A stretch of DNA of 64,000 nucleotides, taken from Ectopseudomonas khazarica. Lineage in GTDB: Bacteria; Pseudomonadota; Gammaproteobacteria; Pseudomonadales; Pseudomonadaceae. The stretch lies in contig NZ_SBHZ01000012.1 in assembly GCF_004521985.1 (NCBI RefSeq), positions 62,001-126,000 of the forward strand, written 5' to 3'. A program made the translations under genes and the position numbers. Positions 54,113 to 63,447 of the stretch are shown piece after piece. The first letter of the stretch is position 1. Every line of letters begins with the position of its first letter. The notes beneath the pieces are model-generated. The model was not told the origin of the DNA. It saw only the letters and a program-made list of their open reading frames with translations, and did not search any database.

Positions 54113-54922
54113 ATGCTTAAGTGCCGCCGTACTCTGACCGTTCTGACGCTCGCCTTGCCACTCGTGGCAATGGCGGAAGTTCCCGTGCTGGAAAGCAGCT
54201 CCATGCAAGGCAGCAGCTATCCTCCGGCGGGTTATGGTACGGCCGGCGCCTCCGCCGGTACCGGGGCAGGTGCCCAGGTATCGGCGCAGGGCATGCTGTT
54301 CAATCAGCTGCAGCAGATGCAGCAGGAGATCGCCCAGCTGCGTGGCATGCTGGAAGAACAGCAGAATGAAATCCAGCGCCTCAAACGGGAAGGCCTGGAG
54401 CGTTACCAGGATCTGGATCAACGCCTTTCCTCCGGCGCCGCTGCCGGTGGTACTCCCGCACAGAATTCTGCCGATGGCGCGGTGAACGCCAACGACACCC
54501 CGACGCCGCCTGCCGCTCAGCAGCAGGGCAGCGCCGAGGCGGCCGATCCGGCCAAGGAAAAGCTCTACTACGACGCCGCCTTCGACCTGATCAAGGCCAA
54601 GGACTTCGACAAGGCGTCTCAGGCATTCACTGCGTTCCTCAATCGTTACCCCAACAGCCAGTACGCCGGCAACGCGCAGTACTGGCTGGGTGAAGTGAAC
54701 CTGGCCAAGGGTGACCTGCAGGCTGCCGGCAAGGCCTTCGCCAAGGTCAGCCAGGCCTACCCCAGCCATTCCAAGGTGCCGGATTCGCTGTTCAAGCTGG
54801 CCGATGTCGAGCGTCGCCTGGGTAACAACGACAAGGCGCGGGGCATTCTCCAGCAGGTGATTGCCCAGTATCCGGGCAGCTCTGCCGCACAACTGGCGCA
54901 GCGCGACCTGCAGCGTCTGTAA
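54113..54922 (+). CDS. cpoB: Tol-Pal-associated CpoB (YbgF)
   Basis: A 269-residue periplasmic protein: signal peptide (LTVLTLALPLVAMA), coiled coil (QLQQMQQEIAQLRGMLEEQQ), a Ser/Ala/Thr-rich linker, and C-terminal TPR repeats (YYDAAFDLIKAKDFDKA; AGNAQYWLGEVNLAKGDL). Coordinates PBP1B activity with Tol-driven constriction. Starts six bases after oprL; ends the operon before a terminator. Confidence 0.95.
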   Translation: MLKCRRTLTVLTLALPLVAMAEVPVLESSSMQGSSYPPAGYGTAGASAGTGAGAQVSAQGMLFNQLQQMQQEIAQLRGMLEEQQNEIQRLKREGLERYQDLDQRLSSGAAAGGTPAQNSADGAVNANDTPTPPAAQQQGSAEAADPAKEKLYYDAAFDLIKAKDFDKASQAFTAFLNRYPNSQYAGNAQYWLGEVNLAKGDLQAAGKAFAKVSQAYPSHSKVPDSLFKLADVERRLGNNDKARGILQQVIAQYPGSSAAQLAQRDLQRL

Positions 54923-54944
54923 GGCGCACCATCGCTTGGCCACG

Positions 54945-54967
54945 AACCCGCGCTTGTCGCGGGTTTT
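54945..54967 (+). terminator. Terminator of the Tol-Pal operon
   Basis: An 8-bp stem AACCCGCG/CGCGGGTT with 5-nt loop, followed by a short T-rich tail. Confidence 0.8.
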
Positions 54968-55143
54968 GCTTATCTGCGCGAGCGACTTCCTTTAGAATGC
55001 GCGGCGCGTCGCACGCGGGGTTTCAGCTCGGCTGATGTTCCTGCGCTGGCGCCATTGCCGGATCGGGCTTTACTGCCTGTATCCATCGTCTTTCCCGCAA
55101 CGGAGGCGGATGGCCTGTTTCGTCATCACGCCCGTGGCTATTT

Positions 55144-55791
55144 ATGCAAGCAACCCTGCGCATCACCGAGATTTTCTACTCGCTGCAGGGCGAGACGCGT
55201 ACCGCCGGCCTGCCGACGGTATTCGTACGCCTGACCGGCTGCCCCCTGCGCTGTCAGTACTGCGACACCGTCTATGCCTTCAGTGGCGGCGAAGTCGTCA
55301 GCCTGGACAGCATCCTGGCCCAGGTCGCGGCCTACAAACCGCGTTATGTCTGCGTCACCGGGGGTGAACCGCTGGCCCAGCCCAACTGCCTGCCGCTGCT
55401 GCAGCAACTCTGTGACGCCGGCTACGAGGTGTCGCTGGAAACCAGCGGCGCGCTCGATGTCTCGGCCGTCGATCCACGGGTGAGCAAGGTGCTCGACCTG
55501 AAGACCCCGGGTTCGGCCGAGGTGCAGCGCAATCGCTACGAGAACATCGAATGGCTGACGCGCAACGACCAGGTCAAGTTCGTCATCTGCTCGCGCGAGG
55601 ACTACGACTGGGCGGTATCCAGGCTGATCCAGCACGACCTGGCTGCACGTGCCGGCGAGGTGCTGTTCTCGCCCAGCCACAAGCAGGTCGATGCGCGTGC
55701 GCTGGCTGACTGGATAGTGACGGACAACCTGCCGGTACGCCTGCAGCTGCAGCTGCACAAGATTCTCTGGAACGACGAGCCGGGACATTGA
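55144..55791 (+). CDS. queE: 7-carboxy-7-deazaguanine synthase QueE
   Basis: A 215-residue radical SAM enzyme. The cluster motif is CPLRCQYC with FYSLQGET before it and VTGGEP after it. Converts CPH4 to CDG in queuosine synthesis. The C-terminus [16 protein letters not shown] equals the PAO1 ending. I looked for a preQ1 riboswitch upstream and saw none. The ribosome site is weak. queC starts two bases after its stop. Confidence 0.96.
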   Translation: MQATLRITEIFYSLQGETRTAGLPTVFVRLTGCPLRCQYCDTVYAFSGGEVVSLDSILAQVAAYKPRYVCVTGGEPLAQPNCLPLLQQLCDAGYEVSLETSGALDVSAVDPRVSKVLDLKTPGSAEVQRNRYENIEWLTRNDQVKFVICSREDYDWAVSRLIQHDLAARAGEVLFSPSHKQVDARALADWIVTDNLPVRLQLQLHKILWNDEPGH

Positions 55792-55793
55792 GC

Positions 55794-56468
55794 ATGAGTG
55801 ACAAGAAAGCGGTAATTCTTCTCTCCGGCGGCCTGGATTCGGCCACGGTGGTGGCCATGGCCAAGGCCGAGGGCTACAGCTGCTACAGCATGAGTTTCGA
55901 CTATGGGCAACGCCATCGCGCCGAGCTGCAGGCGGCCGAGCGCGTGGCGCAGCAGCTGGGCGTCGTCGAGCACAAGGTCATCGGCCTCAATCTCAACGGC
56001 ATCGGCGGTTCGGCCCTGACGGACAGCAGCATCGCCGTGCCCGAATCACCGACCGAGGGCATCCCGGCGACCTACGTGCCGGCGCGCAACACGGTGTTCC
56101 TGGCGCTCGCCCTGGGCTGGGCCGAGGTGCTCGGAGCACGCGACATCTTCATCGGCGTCAACGCCGTGGACTATTCCGGCTATCCCGATTGCCGGCCCGA
56201 GTTCGTCGAGGCCTTCGAGCGCATGGCCAACCTGGCCACCAAGGCCGGCGTAGAGGGGCAGGGCTTCAGCATTCGCGCTCCGCTGCAGCAGATGAGCAAG
56301 GGCGAAATCATCCAGGCCGGCATGCGCCTGGGTGTGGATTATGCGCTGACCGTGTCCTGTTACCAGGCCGATGACGACGGCCGCGCCTGCGGCAAGTGCG
56401 ACAGCTGCCGGCTGCGTGCGGCCGGTTTCGTTGCGGCCGGTGTGCCCGACGCTACCCGCTATTTCTGA
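55794..56468 (+). CDS. queC: 7-cyano-7-deazaguanine synthase QueC
   Basis: A 224-residue PP-loop ATPase: [11 protein letters not shown] near the N-terminus and the zinc-binding cluster CGKCDSC near the C-terminus. Makes preQ0 from CDG and ammonia. Starts two bases after queE and is cotranscribed with it. Confidence 0.97.
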   Translation: MSDKKAVILLSGGLDSATVVAMAKAEGYSCYSMSFDYGQRHRAELQAAERVAQQLGVVEHKVIGLNLNGIGGSALTDSSIAVPESPTEGIPATYVPARNTVFLALALGWAEVLGARDIFIGVNAVDYSGYPDCRPEFVEAFERMANLATKAGVEGQGFSIRAPLQQMSKGEIIQAGMRLGVDYALTVSCYQADDDGRACGKCDSCRLRAAGFVAAGVPDATRYF

Positions 56469-56526
56469 AAAATTTTTCGCAGAGTGTTGATTTCCTGAAT
56501 TAAATCAGTATCATGCGCCTCGCGTT

Positions 56527-56602
56527 GGGTCGTTAGCTCAGTTGGTAGAGCAGTTGGCTTTTAACCAATTGGTCGTAGGTTCGAATCCTACACGACCCAC
56601 CA
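56527..56602 (+). tRNA. tRNA-Lys (UUU), CCA encoded
   Basis: A 76-nt cloverleaf: acceptor GGGTCGT/ACGACCC, D-arm AGCTCAGTTGGTAGAGC, anticodon stem TTGG/CCAA with loop CTTTTAA (anticodon TTT), T-arm with GTTCGAATC, discriminator A and encoded CCA. In PAO1 the corresponding site is an integration hotspot between queC and nadA; here nadA follows directly. Confidence 0.98.
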
Positions 56603-56608
56603 AATCGC

Positions 56609-56638
56609 AAAAGCCAGTCGCAAGACTGGCTTTTTTTT
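56609..56638 (+). terminator. Terminator after tRNA-Lys
   Basis: An 11-bp stem AAAAGCCAGTC/GACTGGCTTTT with GCAA loop and a run of T. Confidence 0.95.
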
Positions 56639-56743
56639 GCCCTGAAAAAGCCCCCGGCCAGGTCCGTGTCCTGAGTGTGGCAGTAGCTGCGCAGAGCAGG
56701 GTGTATACTCGCGGCTCGCGTACGAGCGCCACAGGTTTGAGAT

Positions 56744-57802
56744 ATGTCGCAGATTTCCGAACGCCTTCTGGTTCAGGCCCACCTCGATGCCAAGCAGCCC
56801 AAGCCGCTGACGGCCGAAGAGGAGGCCTTCTATCGCCGTGAGATCGCCGCCGAGCTGAAGAAGCAGAACGCCGTACTGGTGGCGCACTACTACTGCGACC
56901 CGGTGATCCAGGCGCTGGCCGAGGAGACCGGGGGCTGCGTCTCCGACTCGCTGGAGATGGCCCGTTTCGGCAATCAGCATCCGGCGCAGACCGTGGTGGT
57001 GGCCGGGGTCAAGTTCATGGGCGAGACGGCGAAGATCCTCAATCCGGAAAAACGCGTGCTGATGCCGACGCTGGAGGCGACCTGCTCGCTCGACCTGGGT
57101 TGCCCGGTAGACGAGTTCAGCGCGTTCTGCGACCAGCACCCGGAGCGCACCGTGGTGGTCTACGCCAACACGTCGGCGGCGGTGAAGGCGCGTGCCGACT
57201 GGGTGGTGACCTCCAGCTGCGCGCTGGAAATCGTCGAGAGCCTGATGGACAACGGCGAGACCATCATCTGGGCGCCGGACAAGCACCTGGGCAACTACAT
57301 CCAGCGCGAAACCGGCGCCGACATGCTGCTCTGGGACGGTGCCTGTATCGTCCACGAGGAATTCAAGTCCAAGCAGTTGCTGGACATGAAGGCGCTGTAC
57401 CCGGATGCCGCCATCCTGGTGCACCCCGAATCGCCGCAGAACGTGGTCGAGCTGGCCGATGCGGTGGGTTCCACCAGTCAGCTGATCAAGGCCGCGCAGA
57501 CCCTGCCGAACTCCACCTTCATCGTCGCCACCGACCGTGGCATCTTCTACAAGATGCAGCAGCTGTGCCCCGACAAGACCTTCATCGAGGCGCCCACGGC
57601 CGGCAATGGCGCGGCCTGCCGCAGCTGCGCGCATTGTCCGTGGATGGCGATGAACACCCTGGAGCGTGTGCTGACCGGGCTGCGCGAAGGCTCCGGGGAG
57701 ATTCAGGTCGACCCGGCGCTGATTCCCAAGGCGATCAAGCCGCTCAAGCGCATGCTCGATTTCACCCAGGCGGCGCGCATGAAGGTGGCAGGCAACGCCT
57801 GA
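56744..57802 (+). CDS. nadA: Quinolinate synthase NadA
   Basis: A 352-residue 4Fe-4S enzyme making quinolinate from iminoaspartate and DHAP for NAD synthesis. Conserved segments are [27 protein letters not shown] (in part), [21 protein letters not shown], and [17 protein letters not shown]. The cluster cysteines can be placed in these. Followed by a strong terminator. Confidence 0.97.
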   Translation: MSQISERLLVQAHLDAKQPKPLTAEEEAFYRREIAAELKKQNAVLVAHYYCDPVIQALAEETGGCVSDSLEMARFGNQHPAQTVVVAGVKFMGETAKILNPEKRVLMPTLEATCSLDLGCPVDEFSAFCDQHPERTVVVYANTSAAVKARADWVVTSSCALEIVESLMDNGETIIWAPDKHLGNYIQRETGADMLLWDGACIVHEEFKSKQLLDMKALYPDAAILVHPESPQNVVELADAVGSTSQLIKAAQTLPNSTFIVATDRGIFYKMQQLCPDKTFIEAPTAGNGAACRSCAHCPWMAMNTLERVLTGLREGSGEIQVDPALIPKAIKPLKRMLDFTQAARMKVAGNA

Positions 57803-57818
57803 GCCTGTGCTGCCAACG

Positions 57819-57846
57819 AAAAAGCCCAGCCAGTGCTGGGCTTTTT
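57819..57846 (+). terminator. Terminator after nadA
   Basis: A 12-bp stem AAAAAGCCCAGC/GCTGGGCTTTTT with CAGT loop. Confidence 0.95.
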
Positions 57847-57856
57847 GCTGTGTGTC

Positions 57857-57878
57857 ACCCGGATTGCATCCGGGCTAC
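57857..57878. repeat. REP-type palindrome overlapping the stop of the LOG gene
   Basis: CCCGGAT-TGC-ATCCGGG is a palindrome followed by CTAC, i.e. GTAGCCCGGATGCAATCCGGG on the minus strand, a REP form common in Pseudomonas. The TAG within GTAGCCCGG is the stop codon of the gene that ends at 57875. Confidence 0.7.
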
Positions 57879-58954
57879 GGGCGTGATGCCCAGTTCGCCG
57901 GCTCGTTGACGAAGTCCAGCAGCGCACGCAAGCGGCCGTAGTCCCGGCCGTTGAAGGCGAAGGCCAGACGAGTCAGGTGGCAGAGTTCCGGCTCGTCGCG
58001 CTCCTGCTCGCAGTACGGCTGCTGGACGAAGCCGCCTTCCTTGTACAGCCCGGCGAAACTGTCGTGCAGCTGCGCCAGTGCCGCGTCACTCAGCGGGTGG
58101 TTGAGGCGAATCACGAAGCGCTCCTTCAGCCAGCGGCTGGAGTGGAAGTTGCGGTAGAACCGCGCGATCTCATCCACCGCTTCCTCGGCGCTGTGGACTA
58201 GGTGCAGCAGGTTCAGATCCGTGGGCAGGATGTAGCCGTTGCCTTCGAGCTGGCGGCGAATGAAGCCCAGCGCGTCTTTCCAGTAGCTGCCCCCCGGCTG
58301 GTCGAGCAGCACCACGGGGACCAGTGGGCTCTTGCCGGTCTGGATCAGCGTCAGCACTTCCAGGGCTTCGTCGAGCGTGCCGAAGCCGCCCGGGCAGAGG
58401 ACCAGGCCGTCCGCCTCCTTGACGAAGAACAGCTTGCGCAGGAAGAAGAAGTGGAACGACAGCAACTGGTGGCTGCCGCGCACCGTGGCATTGGCCGTCT
58501 GCTCGAAGGGCAGGGTGATGTTGAAGCCCAGGCTGTTCTCGCTACCGGCACCTTCGTGGGCCGCCGCCATGATGCCGCCACCGGCGCCAGTGATCACCAT
58601 CAGGTCGCGTCGCGCCAGCAAGGCGCCCAGTTCGCGAGCCTGCTGATACAGCGGATGATCGGCAGGAGTGCGTGCCGAGCCGAATACCGTGACCTTGCGG
58701 CGCCTCTTCAGTTGCTCCAGCACGCCGAAGGCATGCTCCATCTCGCGCAGCGTCTGCAGCATGATCTTGGCGTCCCAGCGGTTGCGATCCGCCTGGGCCA
58801 TGTGGATCACGGTAGTGAACATTTCCCGGTACAGCGGCAGGTTGGGGCTGTTGCCTGGCGCTGCCAGTGCCACCAGTTCGTCGACCCTGCTGCTCAGGTC
58901 GACTTCGCTGGTCTGCACGTGACGCGACAGATAGTCATCCGGTTCATAGGGCAT
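57875..58954 (-). CDS. LOG-family nucleotide phosphoribohydrolase (TIGR00730 type)
   Basis: A 359-residue protein. The LOG core has VFGSARTPADHPLY, ITGAGGGIMAAAHEGA, and the active-site PGGFGTLDE at 188-196. Such enzymes hydrolyse nucleoside monophosphates to base and ribose 5-phosphate; older annotations call them lysine decarboxylases. It carries helical extensions at both ends (about 80 and 90 residues). The stop codon is inside a REP element. Confidence 0.88.
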   Translation of the reverse strand: MPYEPDDYLSRHVQTSEVDLSSRVDELVALAAPGNSPNLPLYREMFTTVIHMAQADRNRWDAKIMLQTLREMEHAFGVLEQLKRRRKVTVFGSARTPADHPLYQQARELGALLARRDLMVITGAGGGIMAAAHEGAGSENSLGFNITLPFEQTANATVRGSHQLLSFHFFFLRKLFFVKEADGLVLCPGGFGTLDEALEVLTLIQTGKSPLVPVVLLDQPGGSYWKDALGFIRRQLEGNGYILPTDLNLLHLVHSAEEAVDEIARFYRNFHSSRWLKERFVIRLNHPLSDAALAQLHDSFAGLYKEGGFVQQPYCEQERDEPELCHLTRLAFAFNGRDYGRLRALLDFVNEPANWASRP

Positions 58955-59036
58955 GCGCGTTCTCCTCTGGTCCGGCGGGTTCCCGGTTCACATGCCCACA
59001 GCTTGCCACAGCCAGGTTGGCGTTTCGCTGTCGGTG

Positions 59037-60440
59037 CTACAGGGCGATCTGCTCGCTGGGTTCGGGAATGTTGGCGATCCAGTTCAGCCGTTCGCGCAGG
59101 GCTTGCTGCAGCGCCTGCATCTTCTCCAGTTCACCGTGCACCAGGTACAGCTCCGGGTGGTGTTCGAACCGGCTGGCCCAGTCGAGCAGCTGCGACTGCC
59201 CGGCATGGGCGGAGAAGCCGCCGAGGGTATGTACTTTGGCTTTCACCGCGATGCGCTGGTGCAGCACCTTGACCGTCTCGGCGCCCTCCACGATCAGGCG
59301 GCCGAGCGTGCCCTTGGCCTGGAAGCCGGGGAAGATCAGGTGACAGTTCTCGCGCCAGAGGTTGTGCTTGAAGTGATGGACGATGCGCCCGCCATTGCAC
59401 ATGCCGGCGCCGGCGATGATGATCGCGCCGCTCTTGATCCGGTTGATCGCCATCGATTCCTCGGCCGTCGGCGTGCAGCGCAGCACGGGCAGCCAGTCCT
59501 CGATGCGTTTCACCCCCTTGGCCGCCAGTGCCGCCCGGTCCGGGGCGGCGAACTGGTCGTGGAAGCGGCTGTAGATGGCGTTGGCGCGAATGGCCATGGG
59601 GCTGTCGAGGAACACCGCCTGCTGCGGCAGGCGGCCCTCCTGGTAGAAGCGTCCGAGGTAGTAGATCAGGTCCTGGGTGCGGCCGACCGCGAACGACGGA
59701 ATCAGCACGTTACCCCCTTCGTTGTGTGCCTGCTGCAGGATCGCGGCCAGCTCTTCCAGGGTGTCCTCGCTGCAGCGGTGGTCACGGTCGCCGTAGGTCG
59801 ACTCCATCAGCAGCACGTCCGCCCGGTTCAGGTGCGCAGGTGCCTGCATCAGTGGCGAGCAGGTGTTGCCCAGGTCGCCGGAGAACACCAGGTGGCGCTG
59901 CAGGTGATGATCCTCCACCTGCATCTCGACGATCGCCGAGCCGAGAATGTGGCCGGCATTGTGAAAGGTCACCGTTATGCCCTTGGCGACCTCGACCGCT
60001 TCGCCGTAGGCATGCGGCCGTCGCTGGCTGAGCGCCTGCTCCGCGTTGGCCTGAGTGTATAGCGGTTGAACGGCAGGCTTGCCCTGGCGCGCCCGCCAGC
60101 GGTTCTCCCACTCGGCGTCCTTTTCCTGGAGGAAGGCGGAGTCCAGCAGCATCAGCTCGAGCAGCTCGCAGCTGGCTTCGGTGGCGTGGATCGGGCCGCG
60201 GTAACCCTCCGCCACCAGGCGCGGAAGCAGGCCGCTGTGATCGAGGTGGGCGTGGGAGATGACCACGGCATCCAGGCTGCCCGGGTCGAACGGAAAGCGG
60301 CTGTGGTTCTGTTCCTGCTCCTGGCGGCGGCCCTGATGCATGCCGCATTCGAGCAGTACCCTGGCGCCGTCGCGGCTTTCCACGAGGTAGCAGGAGCCGG
60401 TGACTTGCTGGATCGCGCCGATGAAGGTGAGCAGGGCCAT
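59037..60440 (-). CDS. Beta-CASP metallo-beta-lactamase-fold RNA hydrolase
   Basis: A 467-residue protein starting MALLTFIGA (AAGGAT upstream). Metal motif HAHLDHSG at 63-70, then HNAGHILGSA and FSGDLG; a beta-CASP domain with the Walker-like PSFAVGRTQ; and the end motifs GFQAKGTLGR and FSAHAGQSQL. It is the bacterial CPSF73/Ysh1-like group. Likely an endo- or exoribonuclease; targets unknown. Adjacent on the same strand to the LOG gene. Confidence 0.88.
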   Translation of the reverse strand: MALLTFIGAIQQVTGSCYLVESRDGARVLLECGMHQGRRQEQEQNHSRFPFDPGSLDAVVISHAHLDHSGLLPRLVAEGYRGPIHATEASCELLELMLLDSAFLQEKDAEWENRWRARQGKPAVQPLYTQANAEQALSQRRPHAYGEAVEVAKGITVTFHNAGHILGSAIVEMQVEDHHLQRHLVFSGDLGNTCSPLMQAPAHLNRADVLLMESTYGDRDHRCSEDTLEELAAILQQAHNEGGNVLIPSFAVGRTQDLIYYLGRFYQEGRLPQQAVFLDSPMAIRANAIYSRFHDQFAAPDRAALAAKGVKRIEDWLPVLRCTPTAEESMAINRIKSGAIIIAGAGMCNGGRIVHHFKHNLWRENCHLIFPGFQAKGTLGRLIVEGAETVKVLHQRIAVKAKVHTLGGFSAHAGQSQLLDWASRFEHHPELYLVHGELEKMQALQQALRERLNWIANIPEPSEQIAL

Positions 60441-60800
60441 GGTTCTATCCTTGTCGTGGTGATGGCTCGAGTCTGCCGGCTCTGCGCGTGGTGAGGCTTG
60501 ACGCAGATCAGCCGACGTCCGGGCGTGCAGCGCTACCTTCACTCAGCATAGTCATCCCGCAGCGCTGCCGTTCGTCCGAGTGGCCGGGCTGTGTTCGGTC
60601 GTCTGATTTACTTGTTGGATGCGGGGCCGATTCATCTGTGCGGCTGCTGCGCAGGGACGCCCGCGCCGGGTGCGGGCGACTCCGCCCGGCGTGTCCTGGC
60701 GACTACAGGCGCGCCATCTGCAAGCGACCAGGGCAGGGAAGGGGAACCTCGCTGTCGGCGTCGAGTCTGCTGTGAGGTAAACAGGAAGGGAGGGGCAGGT
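60441..60800. other. 360-nt gap between divergent genes
   Basis: No gene seen. A hairpin CGCCGGG/CCCGGCG (60665-60671 with 60686-60692) is visible. Otherwise only the promoter areas of the two divergent genes are expected. Confidence 0.45.
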
Positions 60801-60995
60801 ATGCCCAGTTTGATTCTGCAGGTCGAGGCGGAGCTCTACGACATGCTGCAACAGGCAGCACGCACCAACCAGCTGAGCCTCGAGGACGAATGCTTGCGAC
60901 GTCTGGAGGGCGGTGTGCGCCGCTCGCGCTACATGGAGGCACTGCTCGCCGAGCTGCGCGCGGATGACGCGCAGCGCCGAGCGGAGAGGGGCTGA
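60801..60995 (+). CDS. Small RHH-like (antitoxin-type) protein without toxin partner
   Basis: A 64-residue protein: one short strand (SLILQVEAEL), then helices LYDMLQQAARTNQLSLEDECLRRL (in parts), and a charged tail. This is the layout of ribbon-helix-helix proteins such as FitA/VapB-type antitoxins, but no toxin gene is next to it. A strong GGAGGGG precedes the ATG; the longer frame from 60591 is not used. Role unknown. Confidence 0.65.
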   Translation: MPSLILQVEAELYDMLQQAARTNQLSLEDECLRRLEGGVRRSRYMEALLAELRADDAQRRAERG

Positions 60996-61008
60996 GCGAG
61001 GCGTTCGC

Positions 61009-61410
61009 TCAGATACCGCAGTCGCTCTTGTCGAAGACCTCGACGGTCACAGGGCGGTTGCTGCGGTATTCGCTGAACTGGTAGCGCAGCTGCGCGCCAT
61101 CGGCCAGCAGCTTGCGATAGCCCGGGTTGCGGCAGACGCTCGCCGCCAGTTGCGAGCGAACGGTGTCCGGGTTGCCACGCATCTGCGCGGCATGCGCCGG
61201 ACGCACGCTGAGATGGTTGATCAGCGTGTGCCCTTCCACCGTATAGCCCTGGTCGAGAATGTCCTCGTTGATCGCGCGTGGCGTGCCTTCGCTGCTCTGT
61301 CGGGCGACCTGTTCCAGTGTCCGAGTCAATTCCATTTCCTTCAGCGAAGCGGCCTGGGCGGTCGGCAGCATCAGGCTGAGCGCGAGAGCGGGAAGGATGT
61401 AACGCAACAT
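61009..61410 (-). CDS. Secreted protein of unknown function
   Basis: A 133-residue protein with a Sec signal (YILPALALSLMLPTAQA). The mature part is about 113 residues with two Cys that could pair (in SVCRNP and KSDCGI). The arrangement recalls small pseudomonad secreted proteins annotated as 'quorum-sensing-regulated virulence factor' (PA3611-like), but I cannot confirm this. Start MLRYILP at 61410. Confidence 0.7.
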   Translation of the reverse strand: MLRYILPALALSLMLPTAQAASLKEMELTRTLEQVARQSSEGTPRAINEDILDQGYTVEGHTLINHLSVRPAHAAQMRGNPDTVRSQLAASVCRNPGYRKLLADGAQLRYQFSEYRSNRPVTVEVFDKSDCGI

Positions 61411-61695
61411 GGGGTGTGACTCCTGAAAGCTTGGACGAGGGTTGGACAGGGCCCCCGCACGAATGTTCGCGAAATGGCCACTGGCCCCTTTGCCAGCGGT
61501 GTTACCGACGGCCACATGCTGGCCAAACGCTGTCTTCCGCCATCACGACCAAAGGCCGGGGATCATCGGCCAAACCTGCACGTCTCAACCTTGAGCCGCG
61601 TTGCAGTCGGACGCCGCCTGCGCAGACCTGCCTGAAGTCTGTCGCGAATGAGGCGTTGGCTGCTGGGTGTTCAAGCAGCGTGCAGGAGAATAACA

Positions 61696-63387
61696 ATGAC
61701 AAGACTCTATCGGCGTTGGCCATCGCATGTGATGGTCGGCAGTCTACTGGTTTCGCCCGTTACGCAGGTACAGGCATCCGGTTATCACTTTGGTTCGCAG
61801 TCGGTGGCGGCGCAGGGTTCCGCGCATGCCAATGGCGCCGAGGCGGCCGATCCTTCGACCATTTTCTACAACCCGGCGGGCCTGACCCGACTCAAGGGTA
61901 CGCAGGTGACGTCCGGCCTGACCATCCTGCTGCCCGATGGTGACTACGAGGACAAGGGCAGCACGGACGTGTTCGGCAATCCGCTATCGGGGGATGCGGG
62001 CGAGTTTCTCCCGGATGCCGCCGCCGCGCCCAATTTCTACATCTCTCACGAGATCAATGACCGGGTCACGATCGGCCTGGGCATCTTCACGCCGTTCGGC
62101 GCCAAGCTGGACTACAAGGAGGACTGGGCCGGGCGCTACGCCATCCAGTCGGCCAGCCTGGAAACGGTGACGTTCAACCCGAGCATCGGCTTTCGCTTCA
62201 ACGAGCATCACAGCATCGGCTTCGGCGTGTCGGCGCAGTACATCAAGTCGGTCCAGCGCGGTGCGGCGGACGTCAAGGGGGCGTCGAGGCAACTGGCGGG
62301 GCAGTTCGTCGACGCCAACTACCAGGACACCCGTAATGCCGCCAGCCCCATTCTGGGGCCTATAGTCGGAGGCATCGCCGGTGTTCCCGTCCCCGAGGAA
62401 ATCCGCTCGTGCAACGGCGTGGCCGATCGGGATGGTTTCGTCGATTGCGTGGCCAGCAACTTTGCCGACAACGTCCAGGGCGATGGCTACTTCCGCGTCA
62501 AGGGCGACGACTGGGGCTTCGGCTGGAACATCGGCTACCTGTGGGAGCCCACCGAGTCGACGCGCTTCGGGGTGTCCTATCGCTCGCGTATCAAGCACAC
62601 CCTCGAGGGCGAGAGCAAATGGAGCTTTGCCGATGTGCAGGGGGGCGTGCCCTCCCCGGACATATCCCTCAAGGGGGGCAGGAGAATCCTGGGTATCTAC
62701 GTGCCGCCCGCCAGTGCGCTGCAGCAACTGTTCGACGAAGACAACTGGGTGAACCCCGGCGACTTCGCGGCGACGAGGCTGCACCCGAACTCCAGGGCTA
62801 AGACGGCCGTCGACACCCCGGAAATGCTCTCCTTCAACGTCTTCCATCAGCTCAACAACAGGGTGGCGTTGATGGCGGACCTGACCTTTACCCGTCATTC
62901 GCGACTGGACGAGGTGCGCATCGGCATCGATCAGGTGGCCGGCTATCCCTATTTCAATGGCGTCACCGAGGGGGATCTGAACGTCGAGCAGGACTGGAAG
63001 GACACCTACAAGATCTCCCTGGGCATGAACTACCAGTACAGCGACGACCTGCTCCTGCGCAGCGGGGTCGCCTACGACCGTTCGCCCGTCAACTCGCCGC
63101 AGCTGCGCCACCCGGCGTTCCCCGATGCGGATCGCTACTGGCTGTCGCTCGGTGCCAACTACAGGATGACCCCCGATACCTCGGTGGACCTGGCCTACAG
63201 CTACGTGCAGTTCTCCAGCGGCAAGATGGATTACCAGGACGGCTGCTCCCCGGCCGGCTGGGCACCGGGGGTCGGAGGTCTGTATCAGGACAGCGGAGTG
63301 CGCTGCACCGGCAACGGCGGCAACTTCCGTGGCGAGTACGAAACGCGCATCCACTTCATCGGCCTGGCGTTGAACCACCGCTTCTGA
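61696..63387 (+). CDS. FadL/OMPP1-family outer membrane channel with large insertion
   Basis: A 563-residue long-chain fatty acid/hydrophobic compound transporter. After the signal peptide, SGYHFGSQSVAAQGSAHANG and DPSTIFYNPAGLTRLKG form the N-terminal hatch, with GIFTPFGAKLDYKEDWAGRY and a C-terminal HFIGLALNHRF. Relative to E. coli FadL there is extra sequence near residues 205-265 (including a Cys pair in SCNGVADRDGFVDC) and a second Cys-bearing loop near the end. GCAGGAG precedes the ATG. Substrate unknown. Confidence 0.9.
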   Translation: MTRLYRRWPSHVMVGSLLVSPVTQVQASGYHFGSQSVAAQGSAHANGAEAADPSTIFYNPAGLTRLKGTQVTSGLTILLPDGDYEDKGSTDVFGNPLSGDAGEFLPDAAAAPNFYISHEINDRVTIGLGIFTPFGAKLDYKEDWAGRYAIQSASLETVTFNPSIGFRFNEHHSIGFGVSAQYIKSVQRGAADVKGASRQLAGQFVDANYQDTRNAASPILGPIVGGIAGVPVPEEIRSCNGVADRDGFVDCVASNFADNVQGDGYFRVKGDDWGFGWNIGYLWEPTESTRFGVSYRSRIKHTLEGESKWSFADVQGGVPSPDISLKGGRRILGIYVPPASALQQLFDEDNWVNPGDFAATRLHPNSRAKTAVDTPEMLSFNVFHQLNNRVALMADLTFTRHSRLDEVRIGIDQVAGYPYFNGVTEGDLNVEQDWKDTYKISLGMNYQYSDDLLLRSGVAYDRSPVNSPQLRHPAFPDADRYWLSLGANYRMTPDTSVDLAYSYVQFSSGKMDYQDGCSPAGWAPGVGGLYQDSGVRCTGNGGNFRGEYETRIHFIGLALNHRF

Positions 63388-63447
63388 GGCGCCTGGGCGG
63401 CGGATGGGGGTGCTAGACTTGCGCCCCCTTTCGCCGTTGTCGCCTTC

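Noticed and set aside
54968-55143. preQ1 riboswitch before queE
   Set aside because: No preQ1-I or preQ1-II consensus (CTA motif plus A-rich tail) seen.
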